Source: Aldrovandia affinis
Lineage: Eukaryota; Chordata; Actinopteri; Notacanthiformes; Halosauridae
Assembly: GCA_029706075.1 (NCBI GenBank)
Contig: JAINUG010000173.1
Coordinates: 496,001 to 560,000 of the forward strand
Reading direction: 5' to 3'
Length of the DNA: 64,000 nt
The position numbers and the translations under genes were made by a program. Positions 1-14,800 of the stretch are shown here, one piece after another (positions within the stretch are counted from its first letter, which is position 1; each line of letters starts with the position of its first letter). The notes beneath the pieces were generated by a model. It searched no databases and was not told the origin of the DNA. It saw nothing but the letters and a program-made list of their open reading frames with translations.

Positions 1-560
1 CTGCAAGAATCACAGAATTGCAGTAGTTGCTTGCATCTTGGAGTCACCAAGTCTCCAAAACTACAATTATACACCACCTCCATGTCAACAAGCTATTTGG
101 AAGGCTTGCCAGAAGAAAGAGAGATTTTAGATCAAAAAGAGGCTAAAACTGGGTCGTGGTTGGATCTTCCAGCAGAACAATGATCCAAAGCATACCTCCA
201 AATCTACACAAAAATGGTTCACTGACCACACAAGCTTTTGCAATGGCCATGCCAGTTCCCTGACCTAAACCACATTAAAAACCTGTGGGATGAGCTGAAG
301 AGGAGAGTCCACAAGCGAGGACCAAGGACTGAAGGATCTGGAGAGATTATGTACGGAGGAATGGTCTCAGATCCCTTGCTATGTATTCTCCCACCTCATA
401 AAATATTATAGGAGAAGATTCAGTGCTGTTATCTTGGCAAGGGGAAGGTTCATAATGTACTAAATGCAGGACTGCCAATAATTGTAAACGTTTTTGAGAT
501 TGGATTTTTTTTTTTTCTTTGAATAATTTGACTTCAATTAAAGTTTCCATTTCTTTCATA
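1..560 (+). mobile_element. Tc1/mariner remnant (transposase C-terminal part), cut by the window edge
   Basis: The plus strand holds the late part of a Tc1-type transposase in broken frame: the stretch around 165-215 resembles the [11 protein letters not shown] catalytic-Asp region and 285-350 resembles [18 protein letters not shown]. Frame changes and stops interrupt it. It is a dead copy in the last visible intron of hspg2. The stretch 561-2172 shows AT-rich intron with nothing else I recognise. Confidence 0.75.
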
Positions 561-2172
561 TTTTGAGTGTACGATCATGCTGATGAACAACAGTGGAGGG
601 CACTGTATAAGGCAATTCTCACATTGAAATATAGGAAAAATAGAGTGAAATATTGTGAAAATTCCTTTTAATATATTTTTTAATTATAACCATATTTTAT
701 CATAATTTTAATAATCTCATAAAATATGGTAAATTCTTATTAATTTCCCATCAACCTGACCTTTGTTAGCTGGAAATAGGAGGGGTGGAAATTTGGCCTT
801 CAACCCAATAATTGCTCTCAACTTGTTTCTGTTTATTTGATTAACAATTAAGCAATGAATTAGCCAAATAATCAATACCAATTAGGCATACCTAATTCTT
901 CTCAGTTAGACTATTTAGGCTAGTTATGGCATTATTTTTACATCACAACATTGTGTGCCTTTGCCTACATCCACATACTATTTGAACTTGTATATAAATC
1001 TGCACTCACAACTTGTGATAGACAAGTGTTTCTGTGTACAGTATTATATAGCTATACTGTCTGTACATAATGCATGCAAATTATGTTTCCTTCGGCTCTG
1101 TTTCTATATGCAAGACAGGCAATATAATACACTGTCAAACTATCAAAGTAAGAGCTATTTTCTTAGAGTTATAATTAATTTCACTACCAATCCAAGCTTC
1201 CAGTGTTGTTGAAGCAACACTGGCAACAGTTACATGAGGCAGCTTTCTCTCACATTGTAAATCACAACAGAAATGAGAATGGGACAGTTTGCTAAAGATG
1301 TATATTATGGTCTACATTTACATATATTTCCTCATTAGGAGTGCAAAGAAAAAAACCTTGGGGGCAGGGTTTGGGAATCACTGGGTGTGAGTACCTTTTT
1401 ACTAGCATGCAGCTTGTGGAAAGCACCATTGGGCTCCTGAGGGAGATGGAAGGTGAGTTAGTGTGACAAAGCAAACCGGATGACATGCAATCTTATCAAT
1501 CGCCAAGGGCAACATGCTTTGAATAAGGGCCTGGCAGCCAACATGCGCAAATCACGCTCTGAGGACATTCATTTTGACTGAATAAAAAAAAAAAATATTA
1601 TACTGAGACACTGATGATTAATCACAGAGTTAACAGAGTGATTGCTGGGAAATGGAGTATCTTTTCATTCTCTGCGCTGCAAAAATGATATATTTTTAAA
1701 TAATACATTTGTTACCGACTTACTGATGTAAGCATATTAAGGGAACATTCTTGTACATAAGAACATGGGTTTTTCTGCAGTTTTCTTTTTGCATGAAAGT
1801 ATACTATACTAGTATAAGTCCACATTCCACTGGTTATAACAGCAGCTTTAACCCCTCCCCCCACCAATGAAACTGGGACACTTTTATCTATTATTTATTT
1901 CTGTCTGGGGGGGCATAAGAAATAACAAAATACCATTTTCAGTTTTCAATGGGTCAGGCTGAGGATTTTGCACAGCAGGTAGCAAAACATTCTGATCGTG
2001 TTTAATCTTATTTTTTTCTGAATGAACAGCACATCTTTGAAGGGTTGTGGCATTGCATTATGTGTTTCAATCTCGGGGCAGGGTACCAGAGTGGCACAGT
2101 AATCTGCAAAGCAAATAAATGCATAAATGCTATCAGTGTTCTGTCTGATCTGGCCCAGTCCCTGAGACCTAC

Positions 2173-3247
2173 CACTCCTTGCCACAATATCAGGCCCTCT
2201 GAAGTGGTGGTGTGGATCTCCAACTCAATAGTCTCTGGGGCATCGGGGTTGCTGAAAGAAAATTAGACAGTTACTAGTGATGATATCCATCACTAATATG
2301 CCACTAATATAATTAAAATGCTCTCTTTCCTGAGAGATACAATGGGTGTCGCCATGACACTCAACACATTTCTGCCAAAGGCAAGTTGCTTGCTAAATGT
2401 AGCTTACGTTTAGAATTCTCACCGGATAGATAATGTCTTCATGCTCAACATGTGCCGTTCGCGGGTGCACAAACAACTCCCGAAAACTTCAAAGATTTAA
2501 TGAATAGAGCCTGTTTTCAACACAATCAGACTCGCAAAACATGTACTTGTCCAGCACCATGTGTTGTCCTGGTTTGGATGGAATGATCCATGCATATTCC
2601 TGCAGCTCTCTCCGAGAGCTCTATTGCAGCTAGGTGCTAATGACGCTTTTGATGGTTAATACAATCGCGCTACTCTAACACATGAACATCGAACAAAAAG
2701 TTTGGAAATTTGTGTTTGGTAGATTATTTCTCTGTTTTAACAATGCTTCTTGGCAATAAATTGTATACCGTTGGAAAGCCTGTTTATTTCCCTTTGAAAT
2801 GGCCCCAATTGTAAAGAACATGCATTTGTGGGATGAGCAGCACAGCTGAGTATGTGGGCTGCGTCTTCATTTACACCAGGCTACACACGTAAACACAGTG
2901 GAGCGGATATCTGTAACCGGCTTCTGATGACCCCGCTATGAATCATGGGAAAGAGAGTTCGTGAAAGTGGTCAATAGCAGTCTCACAGTCCCCGCCTATT
3001 GCTATAGACCAAAAATAACATGCTAAGACTGGATAGGTTGGCCAAATGCTTGGCATCATTTTTCCCAAAGGGGACCTAAAAGGCTATGTGCAATAGAGGC
3101 AGCTTCACACTAGTTATGTAGAATTGGTGAGAGGTAGAAATTTGGTATGATCTTTTATGAGGGTGCCTCACCTTCTTGGGAAGATTGGCTTGGGAAGAGC
3201 CAGGTATCCATCGTCATGGAAATAGGCTGCATACTGAATAGGAGAAT
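2173..3247 (-). CDS. hspg2: hspg2 LG3 domain, first part (two exons); remainder beyond left edge
   Basis: Exon 3172-3247 encodes [20 protein letters not shown] and IFPR; exon 2173-2251 encodes [20 protein letters not shown] and ILWQGV. Human perlecan has GQYGAYFHDDGFLAFP, PETIELEVRTSTASGLLLWQ and GV here. The first enters in phase 1 and leaves in phase 2; the second leaves in phase 0 with donor gtaggt. No exon for the rest of LG3 (KDFISLGLQDG and after) is visible between 1 and 2172, so the gene must end outside the window. Confidence 0.92.
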
Positions 3248-6200
3248 CTAGAAATAGAGCATAGAGATTGTTCATTCAGAACATGTGTTATCACTGCTGA
3301 GCCTCTGTGTGATATCGTGGTTTCTGGGTCACACTGCATTTTGAAGAAAGGACCTTGAATTTTATACTATAGACAGACTGTAAAAAAAGAGAATGTTTAT
3401 CTTTTGATCCTTTGAGAAATAAACAAATTGCAACATTCCATTTTCTTGTTAAAACATGATGTTAGGAGTTAGTTACAGTACATAGTTTGTAGAGCCATCT
3501 AGTTATTATACTGTAAAATTTACATTTTGACAAGTCTTCCCAAACAATTCCAAAAACACATTCCAAAATTATTACACTGTAAAAATAGGACACCACATCC
3601 ATCAGAAACAACTACTGCATACTACACATTATTATACTTTCATTAACTTTCAGTACCAGTACATTCATTGTCTTAATTGCAAGTCTTCAAGAATATATCA
3701 GTCCATAACATTATCTATACAGTAAATTATATATCATATGTCATATTTCGTGTGCTTCATGCATGGTCATTCTCAAAATACTGATGAGACTTTAAACTTA
3801 CGCAGAAGGCTATTAAAGGAAATGTTTTAGTCAGACACAACATTTACTCATTTGAAACATGTATCTGTATTTTCCAACGAGTGAAACAGGAATATAGGAG
3901 AGTGAGTTGTCTTTCTTATTAATTTTTTTTTAATGACAGGCAGTTTTGAGGATGACAAAAACGAGGTTCACGTTGCAGTGAGTAGTTATGTCACAGACTG
4001 GACAGGGCGTTCCGGGAGATGGGAAAGGGGAATTCTACTTTTGTAAAAGTTCTCTAAGCAGACCCTAAAAGGTATTCTGTCAGTCCACAAGAGGACATGC
4101 CAACCTACCTCTGACACAGTATTGCATGCTACATTTCACCTGGAACGTAGAATTCCCATTTCTCAAGTGGTATTTTAGCATTTCTCTGATAAAAGGAGTC
4201 CCTGTGGTTATGAGTACAGGCGCATACAGTGCTGTTTCAGGGTGTTAGGTAGGCTGTGGGGCCCTGGGTTGGACGTTCCCGTTAGTCATGGGTTTCAGGC
4301 AGGCCAATAGGATACTGTACCATTCCCCCCGCTACCCTCCATGTTCCACAGGGCGTCAAGGATGCTGGGGGCCTGCCCTGCGTGTGCTGAACATAGCCAT
4401 TTAATCGCAGGAAAGAGACAGAGAGAAAGGAGAGAGACGAACTTCATAAACTCCGACAGACGGGGGTGGGGAAAATGTACAGCTCAGGCCAATGGCTTGA
4501 TACATGTGAATGGGGTGTGGGCATGTTTTCTTCAGTTTCACATCACCGGCTATCCTTTGCCCATCGTCCTTGTAGGTGGGGTTTATGGTGTGGAGCGTTT
4601 TAGATTTGAGGCAGTGTTTTGTATGTGATAGACCGAGGTTTAAATTAACATGCCATTTCCTAATGCAAGAGGAAAATTCAACAAACAGTTATTGGACTGT
4701 GTTGTGGACAATATTGAGACATGCAGCTCCTAAGAGGGATATACGATGGCTAATGAACACTAGCCAGAAATAATGAATTAAATTATCAGGTATTATGGAA
4801 CTATACAGTTGGTTGCTGTCTATATAACTGTCAGTAAAATAGTTATCAATAAACCAGAATCTGAAAACTGGTAGTGCTTTGATACTGATATTGTAAAAAT
4901 AGTGATTGCCAAATCTATAATTGTAACAATTAGCTCTCTAGTCCTCAAATGAGCTCTCTACGCTGAGCATGATTTTACTCGGTTATGCTCTGTTCTATGG
5001 CACTCGTTCCTTGTGATTTTCTGATAAATCAATGTGCTGGTGCTGTCAATTATGACGCCTGTCATCTAATAAGATGTTAGGCTCTGTGTGTGTGCAGGAT
5101 GTTGCTCACCGTCCTCGCAGTGTAGCCCGCTATAACCGGCGGAGCACGCACACTGGCCGTTGGTGCACCTGCCCCCATTGTGGCACTGGGCATCCACCTG
5201 GCAGGTGTCCTTCACCACCTCGCACCTTTCACCTGCCGTAAGGGGGTAGTGTGTGGGGAGGGGGGGGTGGGGGGGGCGTGGGTAAATGTGAGGACACCAT
5301 AGCACTGTGACAGCAACACACTTACATTAGGTATTGATTCGCACTTATGTTAGGTAATGTTTTTTGATAGTTTACTAGGTTACTCTGTCTAGTTGAGAAT
5401 GTAAACAGTAGTACAAAATCTACCCAACTGTTATTTATTACCATGTTGTATGTACATCCACTTGAATCAATAGTCCAATGCATAACACAGTATGTGAGAT
5501 CTAGATTGGAATTTTTATATATACAAAGCTTAAACCTAACCAAAGTAACACAGCTAGTTTGCTACCTTTACAGTTAACTTACTTCCTTTACATTACAACA
5601 GATGTAGTTAATAGTATTTATAATACAGTATTGTATTATATTTGTAACAGTATTGTCAAAAGCTGCTGACAAAGTACAAGACTTCTAAACCCGATCTGGA
5701 TAGATATCTGATTGCAGTCATGCAGGACTCAGATCAGCAGAGTGGTTGCAGTTGACTCACCCTCAAAGCCATCCTGGCACAGACACTGGTACTCGTATTC
5801 AGCATTGGACATGCAGTTGCCCCCATTGAGGCAGGGACGGCGGTCACAGGGGCTGCTGTCAATGCACTGTGCAATTGCCCTGCTCTCCATGAAGCTGTAG
5901 GACAGGTCAACCTTCTTCCCATTGATAGACACCTGGACAATGGACCCAACTATCAGTGATTCTGTTCTTCTCCAGTTAGGCAAGACAAGTTCAAAACTAT
6001 TATCTGATCTCATATAACACAGGTTCAGATCTGCTTGGTTACATGACAGGATTGTACAATGAACTTGAAATGTGTATCTAGCTGCTGATATTCAGCAGGA
6101 TATGCCAATTATCAATTTATAATTGGCATATCCCCTGATTCCTTGGAGGTGGTAACTGTGGAAAGATATGCAGTAGGTATTATTATGTATTAGGGCTTGT

Positions 6201-8806
6201 ACCTGGAACATACCATGCATCAGTATCTGTCTTTCATGTGATTGCTGCTCTTGCTGTTATGCCTGTGTGTCAGTGCTGTATTTGGATGTCTGCTGTTGGC
6301 GACAGTGTGAATTTCCCTTTGGGGTTTAATAATCTATTCAATCTATTTAGGGCAGTGGTGGCCAATCCTGGACAACCAGAGGGTATGGTGTTTTTGATTT
6401 CACTCTGACATCAGCAAAACAAACTATACATTTTAAATATTGTTTCTCATTTTCTCCCAATTTGGTGGCCAATTGTACCCTCTTCTAATCCAACTACACT
6501 TTCCCTCATACTGTGAGCTCACTGCTACAACCCTGGACCCTGCAGTGAAAAAGACACTGAACTGCCTCCTCAGAGACGGAACTCGCCAAGTCGTTGACTG
6601 TAACTGCGACACACAGAGCTGTGTTTGCACACAGAAAACTCATGCCGACTTCCCTCCCTCCTCCCTCTGGGGCAGACAGCCAATCACTGCCCCTGAACGG
6701 GACTCCTGGCCAGGGCAGGGCTGGCTCAGCCTGAGCTCGAACCCAGGCTGCAGTTGGCAACCTGCCTTAGAAAAAGTGTCTTTACTGGCTGTGCCACCCA
6801 TTGGCCAAATCAGCAACCAATTTAGACCCCAGGAACCTGACTAAGTAACTTAACTGTGTAATTACCTGCTTTAATTGATCAATTAACTTCTGGAGTAACA
6901 TGAAAACCAGCAGACTATCGCTCACCAGAACTAAGGCTGATCCATTTGGTGCGCCTTACCTCTCCTATACAGCCCTCAAATAGCACACTGACATTAGCAG
7001 GTTTGGGCAGGATGTCCATGCTGGGGACTCCACCCAGGTACATGGGGGTGTGGATGTTCAGGCCCTGTGCTTTCCCCGGTGACGACCTCCTGACCTCCCG
7101 GGCCAGGTCCACCTTCAGGGTCCCGTCCTTGTTGAGGCGCTCGGCGGCTACACGGTGCCACTGGCCCAGGGCGATGGGCTCCCGGCTGCGCAGAATGGCC
7201 ATGCCTGCGCAGACACACAGTGCATCACCATAGGGGTTATTGAAGCCTCTCTGCTGCACAGAACTCACCCATTAATGCCCAATTTTTTCCCAGAGATTTC
7301 TAATATATGATCATTTGAACAACCTTCCATATAAACATGTTGTGCAGTTTTTTCCCAATTTTTTTGTTTTGTTTTGTTCCCAAGCAATGATGATTCGAAT
7401 GTACGGCCACTTTAGTGGCCGGTGGGCACATACCTTGTAAGAACCCCTATGCAATGTTATAGTGTATTTTGTTGAAAAATGAGAGCAAAAATTTGAGTCT
7501 TAGGCACATTGTGTCATCTTTTATCATTAAAACTTGATCAAATACATGATATGAAGTCATTTAAGAGCCCAACTGTTCTCGAGAAAACCTAAAATATGTC
7601 CAAATAACATGGATAAACTGAATACTAGTCATAAAATGTCAAATTTTATGGAACACAACCCATATCAGGGGTAATCCTGTTCAAAATTAAAGAACAATAT
7701 TCTTAAACATTAGAAAACCATTTAAAAAATATAAAACACCTATGAATTCATCTTCTTTCAGGTAAAAATAATTCAAATATATTAAACAATTTTGTCCTGA
7801 AAACAGACAGAACATTACCATTTTAATTAAACGGATCATGTTTTTCATGTACTGTGTACTGTGATAAAAGAAACTCAGAAATTCATAAACTGTTAGAACA
7901 AGTCAACAACTGGGTCATTAGATCATCCATTTGAACATGTATTGTGCAGTCTTTAGACTTTAGAAATAGTGTTTTAATTTATATTTATTACATAGGATTA
8001 CACCCGCTAAGGTAAAAATGCCTTTAGATATGTATATGCCCAAACCTTAAAAGGGATTTGCCCACTGGCCACTTTAGTTGCCGGGCGCATTTCCGAGTAA
8101 ATATACAAAAAAATATTGAACTTACATAAGATGTCTTTAGATTGGCTGTTACTAGAGACGTTGCTTAATAGGAAACTACAAAAACATCACCAAAAAATAC
8201 TTGTTAAATACTTCAATTTTACCTTTTATTTGGAAGCTTCGCCTCTGCCATAACGCCCAGAAATCGTAGCAGGAAGTAAACGCCTCAACATGAAGTGCAT
8301 TTTTCCTAAAGTTGTTTCAGGCCCTTCCCAAGAGCGGCAGTGTAGTGTAATGGTTAGGGAGCTGGGCTTGTAACTCAGAGGTTGCTGGTTCGATTCCCAG
8401 GTGGGGGCACTGCCGTTGTACCCTTGAGCAAGGTACTTAACCTGAAATGCTTCAGTAAAATATCCAGCTGTATAAATGGATTGAATATAAAGAAATTTAA
8501 AACTGTGTAAGTTGCTCTGGATAAGAGCGTCTGCTAAATGCATTTAAAAAAAAAAAAAAAAAAAAAAAAGTAAGGTTGACTACTTGCATGCCTGTTGTTT
8601 TTAAAACATCTATAGTCCTCCAAAAAATATTCACAGACGGAAAAAGAGAGGTAGAGACTTCGGCAACTTTAGCTGCCGGTGGGATAAAACAGGTAAGACA
8701 GTCACTGGCCAATCACATTTTTGTGAAGTAAATTTTTTTTAATTTGTTTTACTTCCAACAGGGGCTCACGGCCATAAAACATTGGGCAATGGTTTTAAAG
8801 CCCCGG

Positions 8807-8845
<39 letters not shown>

Positions 8846-11800
8846 TATTTTTTTGTAAGATTCTGGGCTTAAGCCCTTTAAGCCACCGACTCGTGCCGCC
8901 CCTGATATAGACATATATAACTTTGATATATGTCTGAATCCTAAGCAACCTGCCCATACCCAGTGGTGAGTAGCCTACATATTGTTTGAATTAGACCAAC
9001 ATAGCTACAGTACTGTATCAGGTGTCAAAGCTGCGTGCAGGAAAACCTTGTTAGTGCATATGTGAAATTAAAGGTTTTGATGCTCAATTGAATTTTCAAT
9101 TTTAACTTCTCACTTAAAACATAGTTTTTGGGAAGTAATTTCCGGAAGGTGACATTATATTAAAAGATTAAAAGATTAAAGATGCATTATGCAACATTTC
9201 CACATACTAAAAACCTGTAAGGTCGAAATTTGGATTAAAATTGAAAGACAAGTTGTTTTTTATAAATGGAGGGACTGAAGTTGGGATGGAACACTAAACA
9301 TCGATTAGCAGGTGCGTTCTTGGAAAGCAAAATAACATTAGTAGCTAGCTATCACTTTGAAAGGTGAGCGCTGTGTGTAGTGGAGAAATTATATATATAT
9401 GTTATATATATTTTATTGTTCTAGGTTTGCACATAATGTTAGTAGGACAGTACTTTGAGCTATACCGTGACAGCTGAAACCTTATTTACCAACCAGTCAA
9501 GAAATAGCTGAGTTAGCTAACTCGCATGCTGTGGTTAGCTAGCTAGCTAGCTGTTTTTGCTGAAGTTACAGCGTTGCAGAACATGCTTTTTCTTTGTTTA
9601 TGTTTAGTGACCATGGTAGGTTGAACTGAGAGAGTTGTGGACGGTTTGCTGACAGGCAATAGCCGGGTGCTACATTGGCTAGCTATGGACCTGTGACAAC
9701 TGTCAGCTGACTGCATGCAATTCCCAACCAGTCACCAGCTTGTATAGGTAGCTAGCTCGCTAGTTTTCTAATCAGCCAGATGTGATCCCCATCTAGGGGA
9801 TGCTACATTTCACTCTAGCGCAACTTAGCTAGTGAGCACAAAGGACTGTTTCAGCTATGAAATTAATAGCTACCTACCTAGATAGCGAAGTACAAACATA
9901 CATGGAAATGTCAGACATTAGTTAGCTATTAGAAACAACTGGTGCAGTACCTAGCCAGCTAAGTCAGTACAACAGCAGGTAGCTAGCATTCAGCAGGTAA
10001 TGTTATGCACGATAATGCCTGACAGAGGTAGCTAATAGCTAGCCAACTATTAAAATAATTAGCCTCGACCAATTCAAGACATGTTCAAGAGCAGCATAAC
10101 TGCGTCGACTAGCACCTTCGTTACATTTTTTCATTCAATGATGACATTTTGTCCTGGCCAGCATATGTGTGGTTCATAATATATATTTGCGCAGCTAATT
10201 CTAGCTTGTTGTTTGTCCGTCCCATAGTAGTTGCCAGTTGCCCTGCAACAACTGCTCTTTTTATTTATTTAGAACGTTGGACGTGGGTGCCAAAGTTTGC
10301 TAGCATTGTCAAAATGCTAACATTTGGTAGCTCACCATTCAAGTCAATAGGTGCATGTATTAATTAAATTATTTTTATAAAAAGTAAAACACCTATGAAG
10401 TTGAGTCACCCTAAAGTTGATGTAGGACATCTGTACCAACATTTGTATGCAGCATATTTTTTGCCAGTGCTGTTGGCATATTTAGGTAGCCATGACAAAA
10501 TAATAGCTTGACAAAAAAAAGTTAAGTTTTGCTAATTTACCAAGAGTTTGGTTCAAGAAAATGGATCAGATTGAGAATCAAGCAATATATTGTACAGGGC
10601 TATCCAAAATGTTCCAAATTTCAGCCAAATAAGCAATGAAACAGCTAAGATAATGATAGGAGAATTTTGTGGTTTTGATTGGGAGCTGTTCTCAATACAT
10701 ACCGGCAAAACCCTAATAATGATGTGTGAGATGCCAAATATCAGCCAACCAAGAAATATGTGTATGATGAATGAATACATATGAATAATGTAAATGGATA
10801 TTACCAAAAGAAAACACTCATTCTGTAGCTCAATAATAAAACCTGAGTGCTGCTTCTTTCCTGTCACATTCCAAAACTTACCCCACTTAGTGGAATTCAA
10901 TTGTTATATGTCTATATATATATCAACTAAATGACATAAATGTAATTGTAAAAACACCTCCAGTATCTAGATCCCTGGACTCATCCCCAACTAACGTTCC
11001 TGCATTGCTACTGTGCTGTCACTGCCATCTTATTTCACTGAATGAGGTTTGGGAGACTGTGGCACATTTACCCCCATGGAGAGCTTACCTGTCCCCAACT
11101 CATAGCGGAACTCCACATGTCCGTCCACCATGGACAGGGCAACAAAGTCCTCCACCTTCATCTTCTTTCCCCCACTGAAGAACATCAGGCCATCCTGGTT
11201 CAGGGGCTTGAACTCCAGCTCCACTCGCAGGTCATTATGGATGTTGGTGAGGGGCGGGTAGGCGATGAAGGAGTCCTCACCATCAAAATGGGGCGTGGTC
11301 ACCAAGGTGCCTGTCGCAAAAATAGCCAGGTGCCCATGACATAAACCTTCAGGAGCAGCATCGTGGGATATGTAACATATGTAGGCATGTGTAACAGGGT
11401 TGGGGTCAATTCCACAAATGTAATTCAATTCCCTCTCCCTTTAAATTCCATCAATTCAATTCCCTTTCAGGATCAATTCTCTAAATTCACAATTTCACAT
11501 TTTAAGGTCAGGGTTGGGGTCAATTACACTAAATCAACTATAATTCAAACTGTCTCAATAAATTAGAATTGTCCCATGGATTTCAATTTAAATTTGAATT
11601 GACACTAACCCTGATATGTAATAACATGAGGTTTCACAAGTGATACTTCCTGGTCCAGGACAAACCTAGGGCTCCTCAATTCTGGGCCTTGAACACCATG
11701 ATCAAAAACATTTTCCTCTTAAAAGAAACATTCCTATTTTTCTCTTAAAACAGTAACAAGATCAAAATTGGGCAGGATAACTAAATGGGTCAAGAAGGTA

Positions 11801-14800
11801 TGAAGAGAGGCCTCCCGCGTGGTCTAGTGGGTTCAAAGTCCGACGCTGGCCACAGCAACCGGAGTTCAATTCCCTGGCCCGTGCCAGAGTGCCACTGGGG
11901 GCGGCAATTGGCTGTCCACCCCAGGGAGTGGGGAGGGAAGCCGACACTGTTCGCTGCACACAGTAGTGGCTCTGGGGTGCCGGAGTTACAGTCGACAGCA
12001 TGGCGAGTGCCGTCTTGGAGGAGACGATGCTTCGCCTTTGTCACTGCCGGTCACAGGGCTACCGCAGCAAACTACAAGGGAGGGGATTGACCTAAGAATA
12101 GCGGGAGTAATTGGCTACCAAATTGGGAGAAAAACTGGATAAAGTCATAAAACAAATTTAAAAAAATAAAAAATAAAAGAAGGTATGAGGAGAAAAGAAA
12201 TTTGCCCATTTGTGGACTCAATCAGTGGATAAGGAGACCGCAAAACAAATAATCAGAACCTCCAGGACCAGAGCTGCAAAGTAAACATCTAAACCAATGC
12301 AGAACATTTCAAAGCCAGTCTGGGTACCTGGATGGTTAACAATTGTTTTAAATTACACTAAACAGAGCGTGAATGTCATCAATCAACAATCATGTGACAG
12401 AAAATCACCAAAAGAGACACATCCAAAAGAGAGCTCACCCTCCATGCACTTGTCCCCAGACTTGCCCAGGTGGCAACGACAGTCGTAGCCCAGGCCGCTC
12501 GGGCGGTTGATACAGGTGGCATCTGGCCCGCAGGCCTCTGAAAGGGTGCAAAAGGAGCACAGTTTTAGTGGACTGCACTCAGATGATGTGAAAATATGGA
12601 AGGGCAAAAAACATGATCTGTCGTGGGTTAAATCTGCAAGACCCTCATATTATGCATAGCAAAATGCAGCATACTCAAAGTTACACAAACAAACTAAATA
12701 AAGATTGTGAATATAGATTTGTAGTGCGCAGCAGATAACGAAATACTGTAATAGATACTGTAAAATACTGTAATACTCCTGAGGCCCCTTAATACGTGTG
12801 TGAAATGATGCATATTGCAAAATGGAGCTATTTTGCATTAATATTGTAAATATACTAGAAAATATTTTCTCATTTTAATATTATTATAATGTTATGGCAA
12901 TTCATAAAGTGATTTCTAGTGTTTGGTTGAATTGTATATCTGACAGTAGCACCTGGGTGACAGTGTAGGGAGGAGTGGTGCTCGCAGTTGCTCCCGGTGT
13001 ATCCTCTGGCACAGCTGCATTTGTAGATGCTGGAATCCGAGTCTTGGCACACGCCTCCATTCTACAGCAGAGGGCAAAACTAGAACTCATTAACATGGTA
13101 AAGCACAGAAAGTGAAATTAATTATTCTTTTTTTCTCTATGGTTTGTCAGGGAGTACAGGTAGTGACCAAAAATGTGAATACATCTGGGTAAATGAGGGA
13201 CAGTATATTCAATGCAGGTGCTTCCACACAGATGTTACTGAGTTAATTAAGCAATTAACATCCCAAAATGTCTAAAAATGCTGGACAGGCCTATAATTAT
13301 GGCTAGCATGGCCTCAGTGACTTTGAAACAGGGATGATTGTTGGGGCATGTTTGGCAGGAGCTTCAGTGATGAAGACAGCTCAACTTGCTGGTGTTTGAC
13401 AAGGAGCAGTGTCTAAGGTGATGTCGGCATGAAACTCTGAGGGAAAGACATCATCAACAAAGGGCAACTGTGGTTGGAAGTGCATACCCTGTATTGTGAT
13501 GTGTGTGCATTAGTTTGAGGTGCAAGGCTATACAGGTGAGCAGCTCTGAACCGAATGACTGCCAATTTCAGTGCATGAGTAGGCAGTTTCATCAAAAACT
13601 GTCCTTCAAGAACTCCACAGAGCAGGATACCATAGATCTATCATATTAATGTCCGTATTTTTGGCAACTACCGGTACATGATGGGAAATGTGTTAATTTG
13701 AGAACTTTGCCAGTAGATCACAGAAATCCCGTTCATTAAGAACAATTTTGTGAAATTACTTTTACAAGTGCATGATGGGTTACATGGCCACCTGACAAAC
13801 ATACAGAGCACAAACACTGTTAAAAACATGAATATAAGAACAGGGCAAATGCAATAAAGATTTTGTTTGTATGGTTATAAAATGTCGGTTTACAATTGTA
13901 TGATGCGTAATGCGGTCACCTGACATGGGCGATCTTTGCAGGAAGGACAGTTTGAGACCCCCGTGGAGCTCCGGTCCAGATCCTTGAAGATTACCTCCTC
14001 TCCCTGGATGATCAGCTGACGGATGCACCCTGGTAAGGAGAACAGTTTATGAGCACATAACATCCATGATTAATTAATATTATCCTACTGCATAAATCCC
14101 ATATAATTATAAAAATACATCTAATTAGTATACACCAGGATTTGCCAACTAGGCTGGTAGATTTACATTAACATTAAATTCATCAGGGGTTCAAACCAAA
14201 TTAAAATAATTTTGCTTACCAACAAAGCCGCTCTTGAGGCCTGTTGTTTTGGCAATGACACTGTAGTTGGGGTAACCGCCTACAAACAGCTCCTCATTCA
14301 GATCCAGCCCTTGGAATTTACCCTGCATGTGGTGAAAGAGGGAAAGTCAGTATGAGCAGCTCCCAGTTAGCATGACAGGTCAGCTTTAGATTACAAAACT
14401 GTTTCACACAAACAGAGTTTTATTGACATCTCAATCTCCAAAATGCTAGTCGCTAGGCAACAATGCTAAAACATTACAACACCATTGCAGGAATGTTCTG
14501 GGTGTGCTGGGGAGAATGCGGGAAGGGGCATAGACCCCGCTGGTCATTGAGCTCACCTGAGAGCTACCGTTAATGGGGGCATCTCCATCCACCACGATGG
14601 ACCCCAGGGTCTGATTGCGGTATAGCTCCACCGTGTGGAACTCACCCAGCTTGATGGGGGTTGGGTAGCGAATGGTGGCCATGCCCGAACCCACATCGAA
14701 CCTGCAGCCGATAAGAAGAGTATGTGCATTACTTCACAGTCATTTTGGTCAAAAGTGTATTGTGATATCGTAGGTCAAATGCGAGTATCATAGGTCTTAA

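Noticed and set aside
1-2172. Search for the last LG3 exons and 3' UTR of perlecan
   Set aside because: Nothing matching the KDFISLGLQDG region or later LG3 sequence was found; the stretch has a Tc1 remnant and AT-rich intron only.
4109-4139. Possible small exon with AG and GT borders between EGF4 and LG3
   Set aside because: Its 31-nt length breaks the phase between exons 5110-5232 and 3172-3247, and in the needed frame it has a TAG.
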